Shown here: positions 7,392-14,090 of the stretch, one piece after another
How positions within the stretch are numbered: position 1 is the stretch's first letter
Layout: each line of letters starts with the position of its first letter
Assembly: GCA_022790905.1 (NCBI GenBank)
Contig: JAAVYC010000169.1
Coordinates: 1 to 16,742 of the forward strand
From: Lachnospiraceae bacterium
Lineage (GTDB): Bacteria; Bacillota; Clostridia; Lachnospirales; Lachnospiraceae
Reading direction: 5' to 3'
Length of the DNA stretch: 16,742 bases
Program-made: the position numbers and the translations under genes
The notes under the pieces: model-generated
The model's input: the letters and a program-made list of their open reading frames with translations, nothing else
Databases searched by the model: none
Told to the model about the DNA's origin: nothing

Positions 7392-8273
7392 TTAATCCAG
7401 ATAACGTTTTAATTCCGGCATCCAGTCTCCGAGATAGTAGCTCCCATTTTTTAACGCTTCCCAAACAGGCTTAAAATAAGCAATCAAGATATCCAAAACC
7501 TCTTCAAAAGAAGGGGTTTTCTTTTTTTCTCTTCGTAAATAATTTTTCCACTGCTTTTTCATATAGGGACTTTCTCTATAAGCGCAAATCATTTCAAAAC
7601 GCTCTGTCTCTATTGGGACTTGGCACTGCTCTGCTAACTTTTTCAAATATTCCGTCACTTTTCTGGTACTATTCAACTCTTTTGTCAACAGATGATAAAT
7701 TACATCATAACTCCTTAAATCTCCGAGTAGTTCTAAATTCTTTAAAATCTTTATAAAATGTTCTGATAAGAGATTTTCGACAGAATAATGAAGATATTCT
7801 GTCTTTTTATTTAATAAAGACAAATATAATTCTTCTTTTGTTGGTTTTAGCTCCAACTCTGTCTGTCTTTCAATTACTAGTTCTATCGGAATCTGAAGTT
7901 CTTCTATTTTTCCTATCAAATGGACATAGATCAGATTTCCTATTTTTTCTGCTTGATATTGCCAGCAATGCTTTTTTATTTCTTCCTTTTGAAAAATTCC
8001 ATCCAAACGGGATATCACATTTTGCACTGTCAACTCTTCTTCACTACAAAGCATATATTCCAGACGAAATGGCGCTTTCCCTCTATAAGATTCCAAGGAA
8101 AAGATAGAATAATCTTTCAACCAAAAATAATCTGCTTCTTCAGATTCACTAATATAAAATACAATCTCTTCCAAAATAAATGCCGGCAAAAGATTTGCAT
8201 ATGGAATCTGAAGTTCTTCACTTTTTACTTTTACTGCTGCAAGATTGCGCGTTTCATCTTCCATTACAGCCAC
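7392..8273 (-). CDS. AbiEii/AbiGii-family nucleotidyltransferase homologue with degenerate active site
   Basis: The 293-residue protein follows the AbiEii toxin layout. The N-terminal IPYANLLPAFILEEIVFYIS (23-42) matches the family's y..LL..Y.lE..L.RLs segment. The C-terminal FEMICAYRESPYMKKQWKNY (226-245) and FEEVLDILIAYFKPV (256-270) match its qW..Fl and F.ev...i..Fl.P segments. The catalytic motifs are not preserved. Where active members have KGGTxL followed by DxD, this protein has Lys53-Asp54-Tyr55 and, at the equivalent ungapped distance, Arg70-Leu71-Glu72. The usual IDIGFGD-like strand reads LVIERQT at 132-138, and the EK of the AEK helix is Glu171-His172. The open frame is intact and full length. 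It overlaps the AbiEi-like gene by 10 bp and so is translated with it. Family membership is likely; loss of nucleotidyl transfer is inferred. Confidence 0.75.
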   Translation of the reverse strand: MAVMEDETRNLAAVKVKSEELQIPYANLLPAFILEEIVFYISESEEADYFWLKDYSIFSLESYRGKAPFRLEYMLCSEEELTVQNVISRLDGIFQKEEIKKHCWQYQAEKIGNLIYVHLIGKIEELQIPIELVIERQTELELKPTKEELYLSLLNKKTEYLHYSVENLLSEHFIKILKNLELLGDLRSYDVIYHLLTKELNSTRKVTEYLKKLAEQCQVPIETERFEMICAYRESPYMKKQWKNYLRREKKKTPSFEEVLDILIAYFKPVWEALKNGSYYLGDWMPELKRYLD

Positions 8274-8899
8274 ACTCCTATTCTGTTGCGAACTTTTTCT
8301 ACTACACGCCGCTCTTTCGCATAGATCATAAGCTTTGCAATATCCTTTTCACCGTCGCCCAAAAACGACAAAAGTCCTCTTTTTAAATTTTTTCTATCCA
8401 TTTTATCCTCATATTTCAAACAATCACAAATGAGACGTTCCTTTTCATAGATTTTCATTTCTTTTCCCTCGAGATTTATTGTTGTTACCCCTAATCCTAA
8501 GACACTCATTTCACTATAATAGGGTTGTATGATGGGATAATCCATTTTAAATCTGGACTTAGAAGTATTTTTATCAATAGCAATATGCCAAATATAAGGA
8601 CGTTCTTTCAAATATCCATGATAATAAAGTGCGCTTTCCATACAGAGAATTCCATCTGGAAATAAAAGGGGGATCATAGATTCTTCTGGTTTTTCTCTAA
8701 ACCCCACAGCATAATATCCGTTTTTTACGCGTTCTAATTTTCCCTCCTCCACAAATTTTTGAAGTCTGCGGTAATCTACACCCAGATTTAAGATCTCTGC
8801 CGTCTTTGCAATTCCTCCCTTTTCTTCCATAAATCTATAAATCTCTGATAATTGTTGTTCCTTCTTTTCTGCTCTGGATAATTTTACTTCTGTTTCCAT
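8264..8899 (-). CDS. AbiEi-family antitoxin-like winged-helix regulator
   Basis: AbiEi proteins are the transcriptional antitoxins of type IV abortive-infection pairs: they repress their own operon and oppose AbiEii. The 211-residue protein has an N-terminal winged-helix domain (about 15-65), including GGIAKTAEILNLGVDYRRLQ and the wing-like GKLERVKNGYYAV. An AbiEi-type C-terminal domain follows from about 75 (LCMESALYYHGYL at 85-97, then a beta-rich stretch and helical end). The frame can be extended to a TTG at 8966-8968, but that TTG is the first triplet of a perfect -35 box. The ATG at 8897-8899 lies inside the resulting transcript, with GGAG ending 10 bases upstream, so I use it. It is the first gene of a two-gene unit. 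Confidence 0.8.
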   Translation of the reverse strand: METEVKLSRAEKKEQQLSEIYRFMEEKGGIAKTAEILNLGVDYRRLQKFVEEGKLERVKNGYYAVGFREKPEESMIPLLFPDGILCMESALYYHGYLKERPYIWHIAIDKNTSKSRFKMDYPIIQPYYSEMSVLGLGVTTINLEGKEMKIYEKERLICDCLKYEDKMDRKNLKRGLLSFLGDGEKDIAKLMIYAKERRVVEKVRNRIGVWL

Positions 8900-8939
8900 A
8901 TTTTTTCCGCTCCATAAATATTTTTGTGGTATGTTTTTC

Positions 8940-8968
8940 ATTATATAAAATACTTTTTTATTTGTCAA
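8940..8968 (-). promoter_or_regulatory. Perfect-consensus sigma-A promoter of the AbiEi/AbiEii-like unit
   Basis: Reading the minus strand, TTGACA (8968-8963), a 17-bp spacer and TATAAT (8945-8940) match the vegetative consensus at all twelve positions. Transcription would start near 8933, giving a 5' leader of about 35 bases before the ATG at 8899. Such a strong promoter fits a tightly repressed antitoxin operon. Confidence 0.85.
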
Positions 8969-8986
8969 TTATCTTGATTTTTCCTC

Positions 8987-9019
8987 TATAATGTCTTATT
9001 ATTAAAAAAAGACATTATA
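8987..9019. repeat. 11-bp inverted repeat, possible operator between divergent genes
   Basis: TATAATGTCTT (8987-8997) is repeated as its exact complement AAGACATTATA (9009-9019) around an 11-bp spacer. It lies between the AbiEi-like promoter and the divergent ArgR-like gene, in a position suited to an operator of either regulator. Each arm contains a TATAAT, one pointing each way. The plus-strand one has only a poor TTGTCA at 19 bp as a -35. Confidence 0.6.
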
Positions 9020-9033
9020 AATCGTCTTTTTTT
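9004..9033. repeat. 10-bp inverted repeat with T-tract overlapping the previous repeat
   Basis: AAAAAAAGAC (9004-9013) pairs perfectly with GTCTTTTTTT (9024-9033) around a 10-base loop. It shares its AAGAC half-site (9009-9013) with the 8987-9019 repeat, so the two hairpins are mutually exclusive. The T-run gives it the look of a weak terminator or attenuator. A further GTCTT lies at 9042-9046. Function unknown. Confidence 0.5.
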
Positions 9034-9091
9034 CTCTAAAAGTCTTAAAAATCCAGATTACCATTGTTTTATAAAATAAAAGAGGTAGAAA

Positions 9092-9604
9092 ATGAGCGAT
9101 TATCCAACTCTTAGAAAAAATCCGTCCAGGCAGGTTTGTGAAACGATCATTAAAAGAATTTTAATGACAGAAGTTTTAGAAAAGGGAAGCAATCAGCAAT
9201 TTAGACAGGCCTCCGATTTTATGAATTATTTTGAATCTCTTTATCCTGCATCGGAAAGTCTGACAAAGCAAGTACAGCGCGCAGTGAAATCTATGAATAT
9301 GCCAAAGGATGCAAGAGGATATTTCATTATTAACAAATCACATGAACAATTAGAACAGGAAGAACATCTGCGTTATCTTCTCCAGAATTCTTCCGCTTCT
9401 TTACACGCACTGGAAGAATATGAGACTCTGTTTTTAAAAGTAAGTCCCCACCTCTGTTCTTACCTTATGGACCGGATTCAGAATTCTATCACTTTTCAAA
9501 ATAAATATATTACGATGTTAGAATCTTCCGATGGTATTTTATTCTACACTGACAATAAAATCACTCTTTCTACTCTCTTAGAAAGTCTGATAAATTCTTA
9601 TTAA
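9092..9604 (+). CDS. Small protein resembling a divergent ArgR-type regulator
   Basis: The assignment is tentative. The 170-residue protein has an N-terminal helical region (about 12-50), then VQRAVKSMNMPKDARGYFII at 61-80. That lines up with the ArgR/AhrC recognition helix and wing (V-x-R-x-I-K-x-L-x-L-x-K...GxYxY). After a linker, FLKVSPHLCSYLMDRIQ at 114-130 resembles ArgR's LKT-PG-A--vg-liD segment. SSDGILFYTDN at 145-155 falls where ArgR has its arginine-contacting GDDTILII. Only one Asp (147) of the GDD pair remains and the GT is gone, so arginine binding is doubtful. The ATG has AGAGGT 5 bases upstream. It is transcribed divergently from the AbiEi-like unit and convergently with the carboxypeptidase, as a single gene. 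No membrane segment was seen. Confidence 0.5.
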   Translation: MSDYPTLRKNPSRQVCETIIKRILMTEVLEKGSNQQFRQASDFMNYFESLYPASESLTKQVQRAVKSMNMPKDARGYFIINKSHEQLEQEEHLRYLLQNSSASLHALEEYETLFLKVSPHLCSYLMDRIQNSITFQNKYITMLESSDGILFYTDNKITLSTLLESLINSY

Positions 9605-9664
9605 TTCTTAAGTTTATATACAATATTTGATATTTTCCGACATTAACAATATGTCTATAAATTC

Positions 9665-9704
9665 AAAGAAAGACAATTATTTAATTAAATAATTGTCTTT
9701 CTTT
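9665..9704. terminator. 40-bp perfect palindrome, probable bidirectional terminator
   Basis: The 40 bases from AAAGAAAGAC (9665-9674) to GTCTTTCTTT (9695-9704) are an exact palindrome centred between 9684 and 9685. T-rich tracts flank it on the plus strand (TTTCTTTTTCTTT to 9710), and the A-rich arm gives T-rich sequence on the other strand. It lies between convergent genes ending at 9604 (+) and 9729 (-), as expected for a shared terminator. The stem is long but very AT-rich (6 G-C pairs of 20). Confidence 0.7.
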
Positions 9705-9728
9705 TTCTTTAATACCTTAATATAAAGT

Positions 9729-11114
9729 CTATTTTCTTCTCTTCCACCATTTTCTTCTGCTATCTCGTATTACCATATACTGCGGATCTGGCTTTTTCCA
9801 CTTTGAAGTGATTTTATTTTTTATGGAAAGAAAATTATCCGAAACATTTTTTCCAACTATAACAGCTATCACACAGATGAAAATGATAATAAAAAGGATG
9901 AGAAGAATATTTCCTTTTATGAAAAAGATTTTTTTCCCATTTTTTGATCCATCCTTTAAATTGTCAAACGGAAATTTTTCTATTTCTTTCTCAGTAACTA
10001 ATACATTCACCCTTCCTACAGAATGTCCTGCATACGTGTATTCCAATTTTCCCGCAATTTCTTTTGTTGTATTTTCCGTATTCACTTTTACTTTCACGTC
10101 CTGAAATGAAGCTGTCTTTGGAAGTATAATTCCTCCATTTTGATCTAAACTGGCAAATGATTGATTGGTATTTAAGATTCCAGCGTCTTTTATTTTCTTC
10201 TCCGTAAATTCACTTTCATTATCCTTTACATGATACATCTGAAAATTATCAAAACAATAATTAAAAATATTTGTTGTATCTAAAAAATGATCTGGGGACT
10301 GTGCATACATTACGACACAGACTAGAGACATTCCATTCTTCTCTGCATAAGTGACCAAGGTACTATTTGCTGCATTTGTATATCCTGTTTTACCTCCTGT
10401 ACACCATTCATATAAATACTGCGCTGTACGTCTGGGATATAGCATAGAATGATGATTCTGCAACAATGTTTCTTCCGCATGTTTATTCGTAGGAGGAATT
10501 ACATAACGACCCGTTTCTGTAATCATACGAAATGTCTCATTTTGATAGGCAGCTTGGGAAATTATCGCCATATCTCTTGTCGTTGTATAATGTTTTTCAT
10601 CAGGGAGTCCATTGGGATTATTAAAATTGGTGTCCGTACATCCCAATTCTTTTGCTTTCTTATTCATCATATCAATAAATTTCCTGACGTCCCCTTTACC
10701 GATATGTTCTGCCACCGCATAGGCACATTCATTTGCTGACTCTAACATCACTGCATACAAACACTGTTCTAATGTCATCTCTTCATTCAGATCTCTCGAT
10801 ATGTGAGATGTATCTCCCTCATTTTTGTAAACTGCATCTGCAGAAAATGTTACAATATCATCTAAATCCCCCTCTTCTAACGCAATTAGTGTCGTCATAA
10901 TTTTTGTGATACTCGCTGGATAATGTACCTCGTCCACATTTTTCTCGTAGAGAATTGCTCCGGTATTCGTTTCCATTACCATAATACACGGTGAAGCAAC
11001 TTCCATTTCCTGAGGCCAATGTTCTGTTGCTTGCACCAAAATCATACTTTTTGAAAGCACTGCCGCTGCACCGATAAACAATGCTAATCCTTTTTTCCAT
11101 TTTTTTATTTTCAT
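9729..11114 (-). CDS. D-alanyl-D-alanine carboxypeptidase, peptidase S11 family (DacF/PBP5-like)
   Basis: This penicillin-binding D,D-carboxypeptidase removes the terminal D-Ala from peptidoglycan stem peptides outside the membrane. The 461-residue protein has a signal sequence (positive MKIKKWKK, hydrophobic to about 27, AxA-like VQA at 27-29). It carries all three active-site motifs: Ser68-Ile-Thr-Lys71 with catalytic serine, Ser126-Ala-Asn128 and Lys242-Thr-Gly244. A beta-rich PBP5 C-terminal domain runs from about 295 to 385. A second hydrophobic segment at about 403-421 and a basic tail ending RRKWWKRRK suggest a true transmembrane C-terminal anchor rather than the amphipathic helix of classic PBP5. 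An AGGAG site precedes ATG 11112-11114. It is a single gene, sharing a terminator palindrome with the upstream-facing neighbour. Confidence 0.93.
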   Translation of the reverse strand: MKIKKWKKGLALFIGAAAVLSKSMILVQATEHWPQEMEVASPCIMVMETNTGAILYEKNVDEVHYPASITKIMTTLIALEEGDLDDIVTFSADAVYKNEGDTSHISRDLNEEMTLEQCLYAVMLESANECAYAVAEHIGKGDVRKFIDMMNKKAKELGCTDTNFNNPNGLPDEKHYTTTRDMAIISQAAYQNETFRMITETGRYVIPPTNKHAEETLLQNHHSMLYPRRTAQYLYEWCTGGKTGYTNAANSTLVTYAEKNGMSLVCVVMYAQSPDHFLDTTNIFNYCFDNFQMYHVKDNESEFTEKKIKDAGILNTNQSFASLDQNGGIILPKTASFQDVKVKVNTENTTKEIAGKLEYTYAGHSVGRVNVLVTEKEIEKFPFDNLKDGSKNGKKIFFIKGNILLILFIIIFICVIAVIVGKNVSDNFLSIKNKITSKWKKPDPQYMVIRDSRRKWWKRRK

Positions 11115-11145
11115 TTTTTTCTCCTAAAATTGTCCCTATTTATTT

Positions 11146-11174
11146 AGTATAATCGGCTTAGGATTTTGACGCAA
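11146..11174 (-). promoter_or_regulatory. Sigma-A-type promoter of the carboxypeptidase gene
   Basis: On the minus strand TTGCGT (11174-11169), a 17-bp spacer and TATACT (11151-11146) form a reasonable vegetative promoter about 32 bp upstream of the start codon. Assigned by motif and position. Confidence 0.6.
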
Positions 11175-11272
11175 CTTATTTTTTATTTTTCTCTTTTTTT
11201 TCTTTATTATATCATGTAGAATAGATTTGGACATTGAATTATACTAGATTCTTTTAATTGAGGAGCTATTTT

Positions 11273-11929
11273 ATGAGACTTAGAAATATCCCGGGTGCTG
11301 ATGAAGTGATTGCTTCCGACCCTTACTGTATCAAAGAACCAAATTTACAAAAAGGATATTGGAATAAATTATTTCAAAATGGCCACCCCATTCAGATTGA
11401 AATTGGAATGGGAAAAGGACAATTTTTAATGCAACTTGCAAGAGAAAACAGTGAGATAAATTATATAGGTATTGAACGCTATTCTTCTGTACTTTTACGT
11501 GCAATACAGAAAATGGAATCTCCGGAATCACCTTCTTTAAAAAATATTCGTTTTCTCTGTGTCGATGCGATGACTCTCCCAGAGATTTTTGAAAAAGAAG
11601 AAATTGATAAAATTTATTTGAATTTTTCAGATCCTTGGCCAAAAGATCGTCACGCAAAGCGACGCCTGACAAGCCGGCAATTTTTTGCCCGTTATAACCA
11701 AATTTTAAAGCAGGAAGGAACTTTAGAGTTTAAGACGGATAATCATGATTTATTTCTCTTTTCTCTGGAAGAAATTCGGGAATCCGGATGGAATTTAAAG
11801 GCATGTACTTTTGATTTACATCATGATACAATTATGAACCAGGGAAATATTATGACAGAATATGAAGAAAAATTTTCCGCTCTTGGAAATCCAATTCATA
11901 AATTCATAGCTTCCCCTAAGACACTTTAA
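11273..11929 (+). CDS. trmB: tRNA (guanine(46)-N7)-methyltransferase TrmB
   Basis: TrmB makes m7G46 in the variable loop of tRNAs using SAM. The 218-residue protein has the SAM motif EIGMGKGQFL at 43-52, IGIERY at 65-70 (motif II), and the family signature NFSDPWPKDRHAKRRLT at 117-133 with its catalytic Asp120. FKTDNHDLF at 153-161 supplies the late tRNA/SAM contacts. The frame can be extended back to a TTG at 11258, but that codon overlaps GAGGAG, which is the ribosome site 7 bases upstream of ATG 11273; the ATG is therefore the start. A TATACT at 11240-11245 could be its -10 element, with no clear -35. The HAD phosphatase gene follows 22 bp later, probably cotranscribed. Confidence 0.95.
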   Translation: MRLRNIPGADEVIASDPYCIKEPNLQKGYWNKLFQNGHPIQIEIGMGKGQFLMQLARENSEINYIGIERYSSVLLRAIQKMESPESPSLKNIRFLCVDAMTLPEIFEKEEIDKIYLNFSDPWPKDRHAKRRLTSRQFFARYNQILKQEGTLEFKTDNHDLFLFSLEEIRESGWNLKACTFDLHHDTIMNQGNIMTEYEEKFSALGNPIHKFIASPKTL

Positions 11930-11951
11930 TTTACGAAAGGAGAACTTTATT

Positions 11952-12602
11952 TTGAAACATTACGACACTGTTATTTTCGATTTAGATGGAACACTTTTAG
12001 ATACGATTGAAGATTTGGCAAATTCTTTAAATCATACTCTCGCTCAGTTCGACGTACCTACTCTCCCTGTCCCAACAATACAGAGCTATGTGGGAAATGG
12101 ATTGCGCAGACTCTTAGAACTCTCTATCCCGGAAGGTTTAGATCATCCAAAATTTGAAGATATATTCACAACCTTTAGGGATTATTATATTGATCACTGT
12201 AAAGAGGCGACTGCTCCTTATCCTGGTATTATGGATCTTTTGGAAAAACTCCGTGAAAAAAAGATTCCGATGGCAATTGTATCTAATAAAAATGACACCG
12301 CTGTAAAAGAACTTGCTGTTGACTTTTTTGATGGATTGATTTCAGTTGCCATTGGAGAAAGAGAAGGCATCTCTAAAAAGCCAGCTCCTGACACCGTTTT
12401 TGCTGCATTAAAAGAATTGGATTGTTCCTCCTTTCATGCAGTTTATGTCGGGGATTCTGAAGTTGATTTGCAGACTGCTGCAAATTCCGGAATGGATTGC
12501 ATTACAGTATCCTGGGGATTTAAAGGACGCGCTTTTTTAGAAAAAGAAGGAGCATCTACAATTATAGATACTCCTGAAGAATTATTAGATTTCTTTATTT
12601 AG
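11952..12602 (+). CDS. HAD-superfamily phosphatase, phosphoglycolate-phosphatase-like
   Basis: This is a cytosolic HAD hydrolase with a C1 helical cap, of the Gph/PpaX type. The 216-residue protein has motif I FDLDGTLLD at 9-17 (Asp10 nucleophile, Asp12 acid/base), motif II VSNKN at 110-114, the motif III lysine in SKKPAPD at 141-147, and motif IV GDSEVDL at 167-173. The cap lies at about 20-85. By family it could act on phosphoglycolate, pyrophosphate or another small phosphoester; motifs do not decide the substrate. It starts with TTG (11952-11954), which follows an AAAGGAG site at 9 bases and begins directly before the KHYDTVIFD strand, so no other start fits. It forms a pair with trmB. 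No obvious terminator follows. Confidence 0.85.
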   Translation: MKHYDTVIFDLDGTLLDTIEDLANSLNHTLAQFDVPTLPVPTIQSYVGNGLRRLLELSIPEGLDHPKFEDIFTTFRDYYIDHCKEATAPYPGIMDLLEKLREKKIPMAIVSNKNDTAVKELAVDFFDGLISVAIGEREGISKKPAPDTVFAALKELDCSSFHAVYVGDSEVDLQTAANSGMDCITVSWGFKGRAFLEKEGASTIIDTPEELLDFFI

Positions 12603-12756
12603 ACATCTTTCCATTTCCCTGCAAGAGGAACTTAGTCTTTTTACAAGTCTGCAAAGACAGGGTTTACTGTAAATCATCGCGAGTATTTTATTTTGAAGAC
12701 ACATCACATTTCCCCCTTTTTTGTAGCTTATGCATAAGTTCCTCTTATGTTCTTAA
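12603..12756. other. 154-bp gap with a 12-bp inverted repeat pair, no assigned gene
   Basis: This gap between convergent genes is larger than its neighbours and holds AAGAGGAACTTA at 12623-12634 and its exact complement at 12735-12746, 100 bp apart. CTTATGCATAAG (12727-12738) is a 12-bp palindrome that overlaps the right arm. GTCTTT/AAAGAC and TTTAC/GTAAA pairs lie inside. An RNA from either strand could close into one folded unit of about 124 bases. On the minus strand two very short frames with ribosome-site-like sequences are possible. None is assigned. Confidence 0.4.
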
Positions 12757-14088
12757 TCATAAATTTTTTAAAAATTCTATCTCAATCTTGGTTCCTTCTC
12801 CTTTTTCACTTTTCAACTCTATATTTGCTTTGTGCTGTTGTACAATATGTTTTACAATGGCGAGACCCAAACCTGTTCCCCCTGTAGATTTCGAACGACT
12901 TTTATCCACGCGATAAAAACGTTCAAAAATATGTTCCTGATGCTCTTTTGAAATTCCTATCCCATTGTCCTCTACACAGAGATAAATTTTTTCTTTTATT
13001 GGTTTCACTATGACATTTACTTTTCCTCCTCTGTTATTATAACGGATTGCATTATCGCAGAGATTATAGACAACTTCCTCTAACATCTCTTTATTTCCCT
13101 CTAAATACGCATTATTCCCATGAAGAGTAATGAAAACATCATGTTTTTCTGCAGATATTTGGAGCATATTTACACAGTCTTCTGCTATTTGATACAAATC
13201 AATTACTTCACAGGCAAATTCTTGTTCCGATTCTGACATGTCCAATTGAGAGAGACGAATAATATCATTAATTAAAGTTAAAAGACGATTTGCACTTTTA
13301 TGAATCTCTCCTGCAAATCGAATTGTCTCCTCTTCATTTGTCATTTTATTTTCTATTAGCTCCGAATATCCAGAAATTGCAGTGAGAGGTGTCTTTAATT
13401 CGTGAGAGACATTTGCCGTAAATTCCTGACGCATTTTGCTGCTTTTTAAAATATTCTCATGTTGTTCACGGATTGTATGGATAAAGGGCATTAACTCTTT
13501 ATAAGTTGTAATATTTTCGATATGATCCATATTTTTTGACATCTGTTCAATCGGATAGATGATACTCTTTGCTAAAAAATTAGATAATATAATATGCATT
13601 ACAAAAAGGATAAAAATAATAAAGGCCATAATAGGTATTACTTTCATAAAAATACTCCAAATACTTCTGACTTCTTTTGCAATGCGCAATACACTTCCAT
13701 TCTCTAAAAGAATTGCATAATAAAAAGTATTTTTTTCTACGGTATCAGAATTGCGAATGATTTTTCCTGTTCCATATTTTAAAGCCTGTTTTATTTCTTG
13801 CCTGTCTATATGGTTTTCCATCTCTTTTATGTTTGCATGACTATCATAGAGAACTTTTCCATTTTTTTCTATGATTGTGACGCGTAAATAATCCATATTC
13901 GGGTCATACATTCCTTTTGAAATATTCTGATATCCCTCTGTATTTTTTATTACGTGGGCATAAGTCTCTAATTCATCCATGATTTCTCTTTTAAAAAGTT
14001 CATAAAAAATAACGGTAGATAAACAAAATGTTAATAGAATACCTACCGCAGAGATTATCATAAATTGAAGATTTATTTTTTTCTTCAT
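12757..14088 (-). CDS. Sensor histidine kinase, PhoR-like
   Basis: This is a membrane-bound two-component kinase. The 443-residue protein has a transmembrane segment at about 8-30, an extracytoplasmic loop of some 115 residues, and a second segment at about 150-170. A linker with IIYPIEQMSKNMD (HAMP-like, but short) leads to the kinase core. HELKTPLTAISGYSELIEN has the phosphoacceptor His229, followed by the N box (Asn342, Asn346), G1 EDNGIGIS at 373-380, F-box FERFYR at 388-393 and G2 GGTGLGLA at 403-410. No PAS domain was recognised, unlike B. subtilis PhoR. The start is 2 bases after the response-regulator stop and has GGAG in the regulator's last codons. The PhoR-like role is inferred from the cotranscribed Na/Pi transporter and the upstream PhoP-box-like array. 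Confidence 0.9.
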   Translation of the reverse strand: MKKKINLQFMIISAVGILLTFCLSTVIFYELFKREIMDELETYAHVIKNTEGYQNISKGMYDPNMDYLRVTIIEKNGKVLYDSHANIKEMENHIDRQEIKQALKYGTGKIIRNSDTVEKNTFYYAILLENGSVLRIAKEVRSIWSIFMKVIPIMAFIIFILFVMHIILSNFLAKSIIYPIEQMSKNMDHIENITTYKELMPFIHTIREQHENILKSSKMRQEFTANVSHELKTPLTAISGYSELIENKMTNEEETIRFAGEIHKSANRLLTLINDIIRLSQLDMSESEQEFACEVIDLYQIAEDCVNMLQISAEKHDVFITLHGNNAYLEGNKEMLEEVVYNLCDNAIRYNNRGGKVNVIVKPIKEKIYLCVEDNGIGISKEHQEHIFERFYRVDKSRSKSTGGTGLGLAIVKHIVQQHKANIELKSEKGEGTKIEIEFLKNL

Positions 14089-14090
14089 CC

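Noticed and set aside
7838..8386. Overlapping plus-strand frames of 68-134 codons antisense to the AbiE-like pair
   Set aside because: Phe/Leu/Ile-rich translations typical of antisense reading of Lys/Glu-rich AT-rich genes; no ribosome sites.
8900..8968. N-terminal extension of the AbiEi-like protein from TTG 8966-8968
   Set aside because: The TTG is part of a perfect TTGACA -35 box whose -10 lies inside the extension, and ATG 8899 has its own ribosome site.
8987..9704. MITE or other small mobile element carrying the ArgR-like gene
   Set aside because: The flanking palindromes share only a short AAAGAC core, no target-site duplication is visible, and the terminator and operator explanations are simpler.
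9605..9728. Riboswitch or T-box in the gap before the 9665-9704 palindrome
   Set aside because: The gap lies between convergent gene ends, no T-box or riboswitch core motif is present, and the palindrome alone explains the structure.
11258..11272. N-terminal extension of TrmB from TTG 11258
   Set aside because: The codons overlap GAGGAG, which is correctly spaced as the ribosome site of ATG 11273; the extension has no site of its own.
12603..12756. 6S RNA or another named structured RNA
   Set aside because: The terminal inverted repeat suggests a closed RNA, but I could not match conserved 6S or other known motifs, so no named RNA is claimed.
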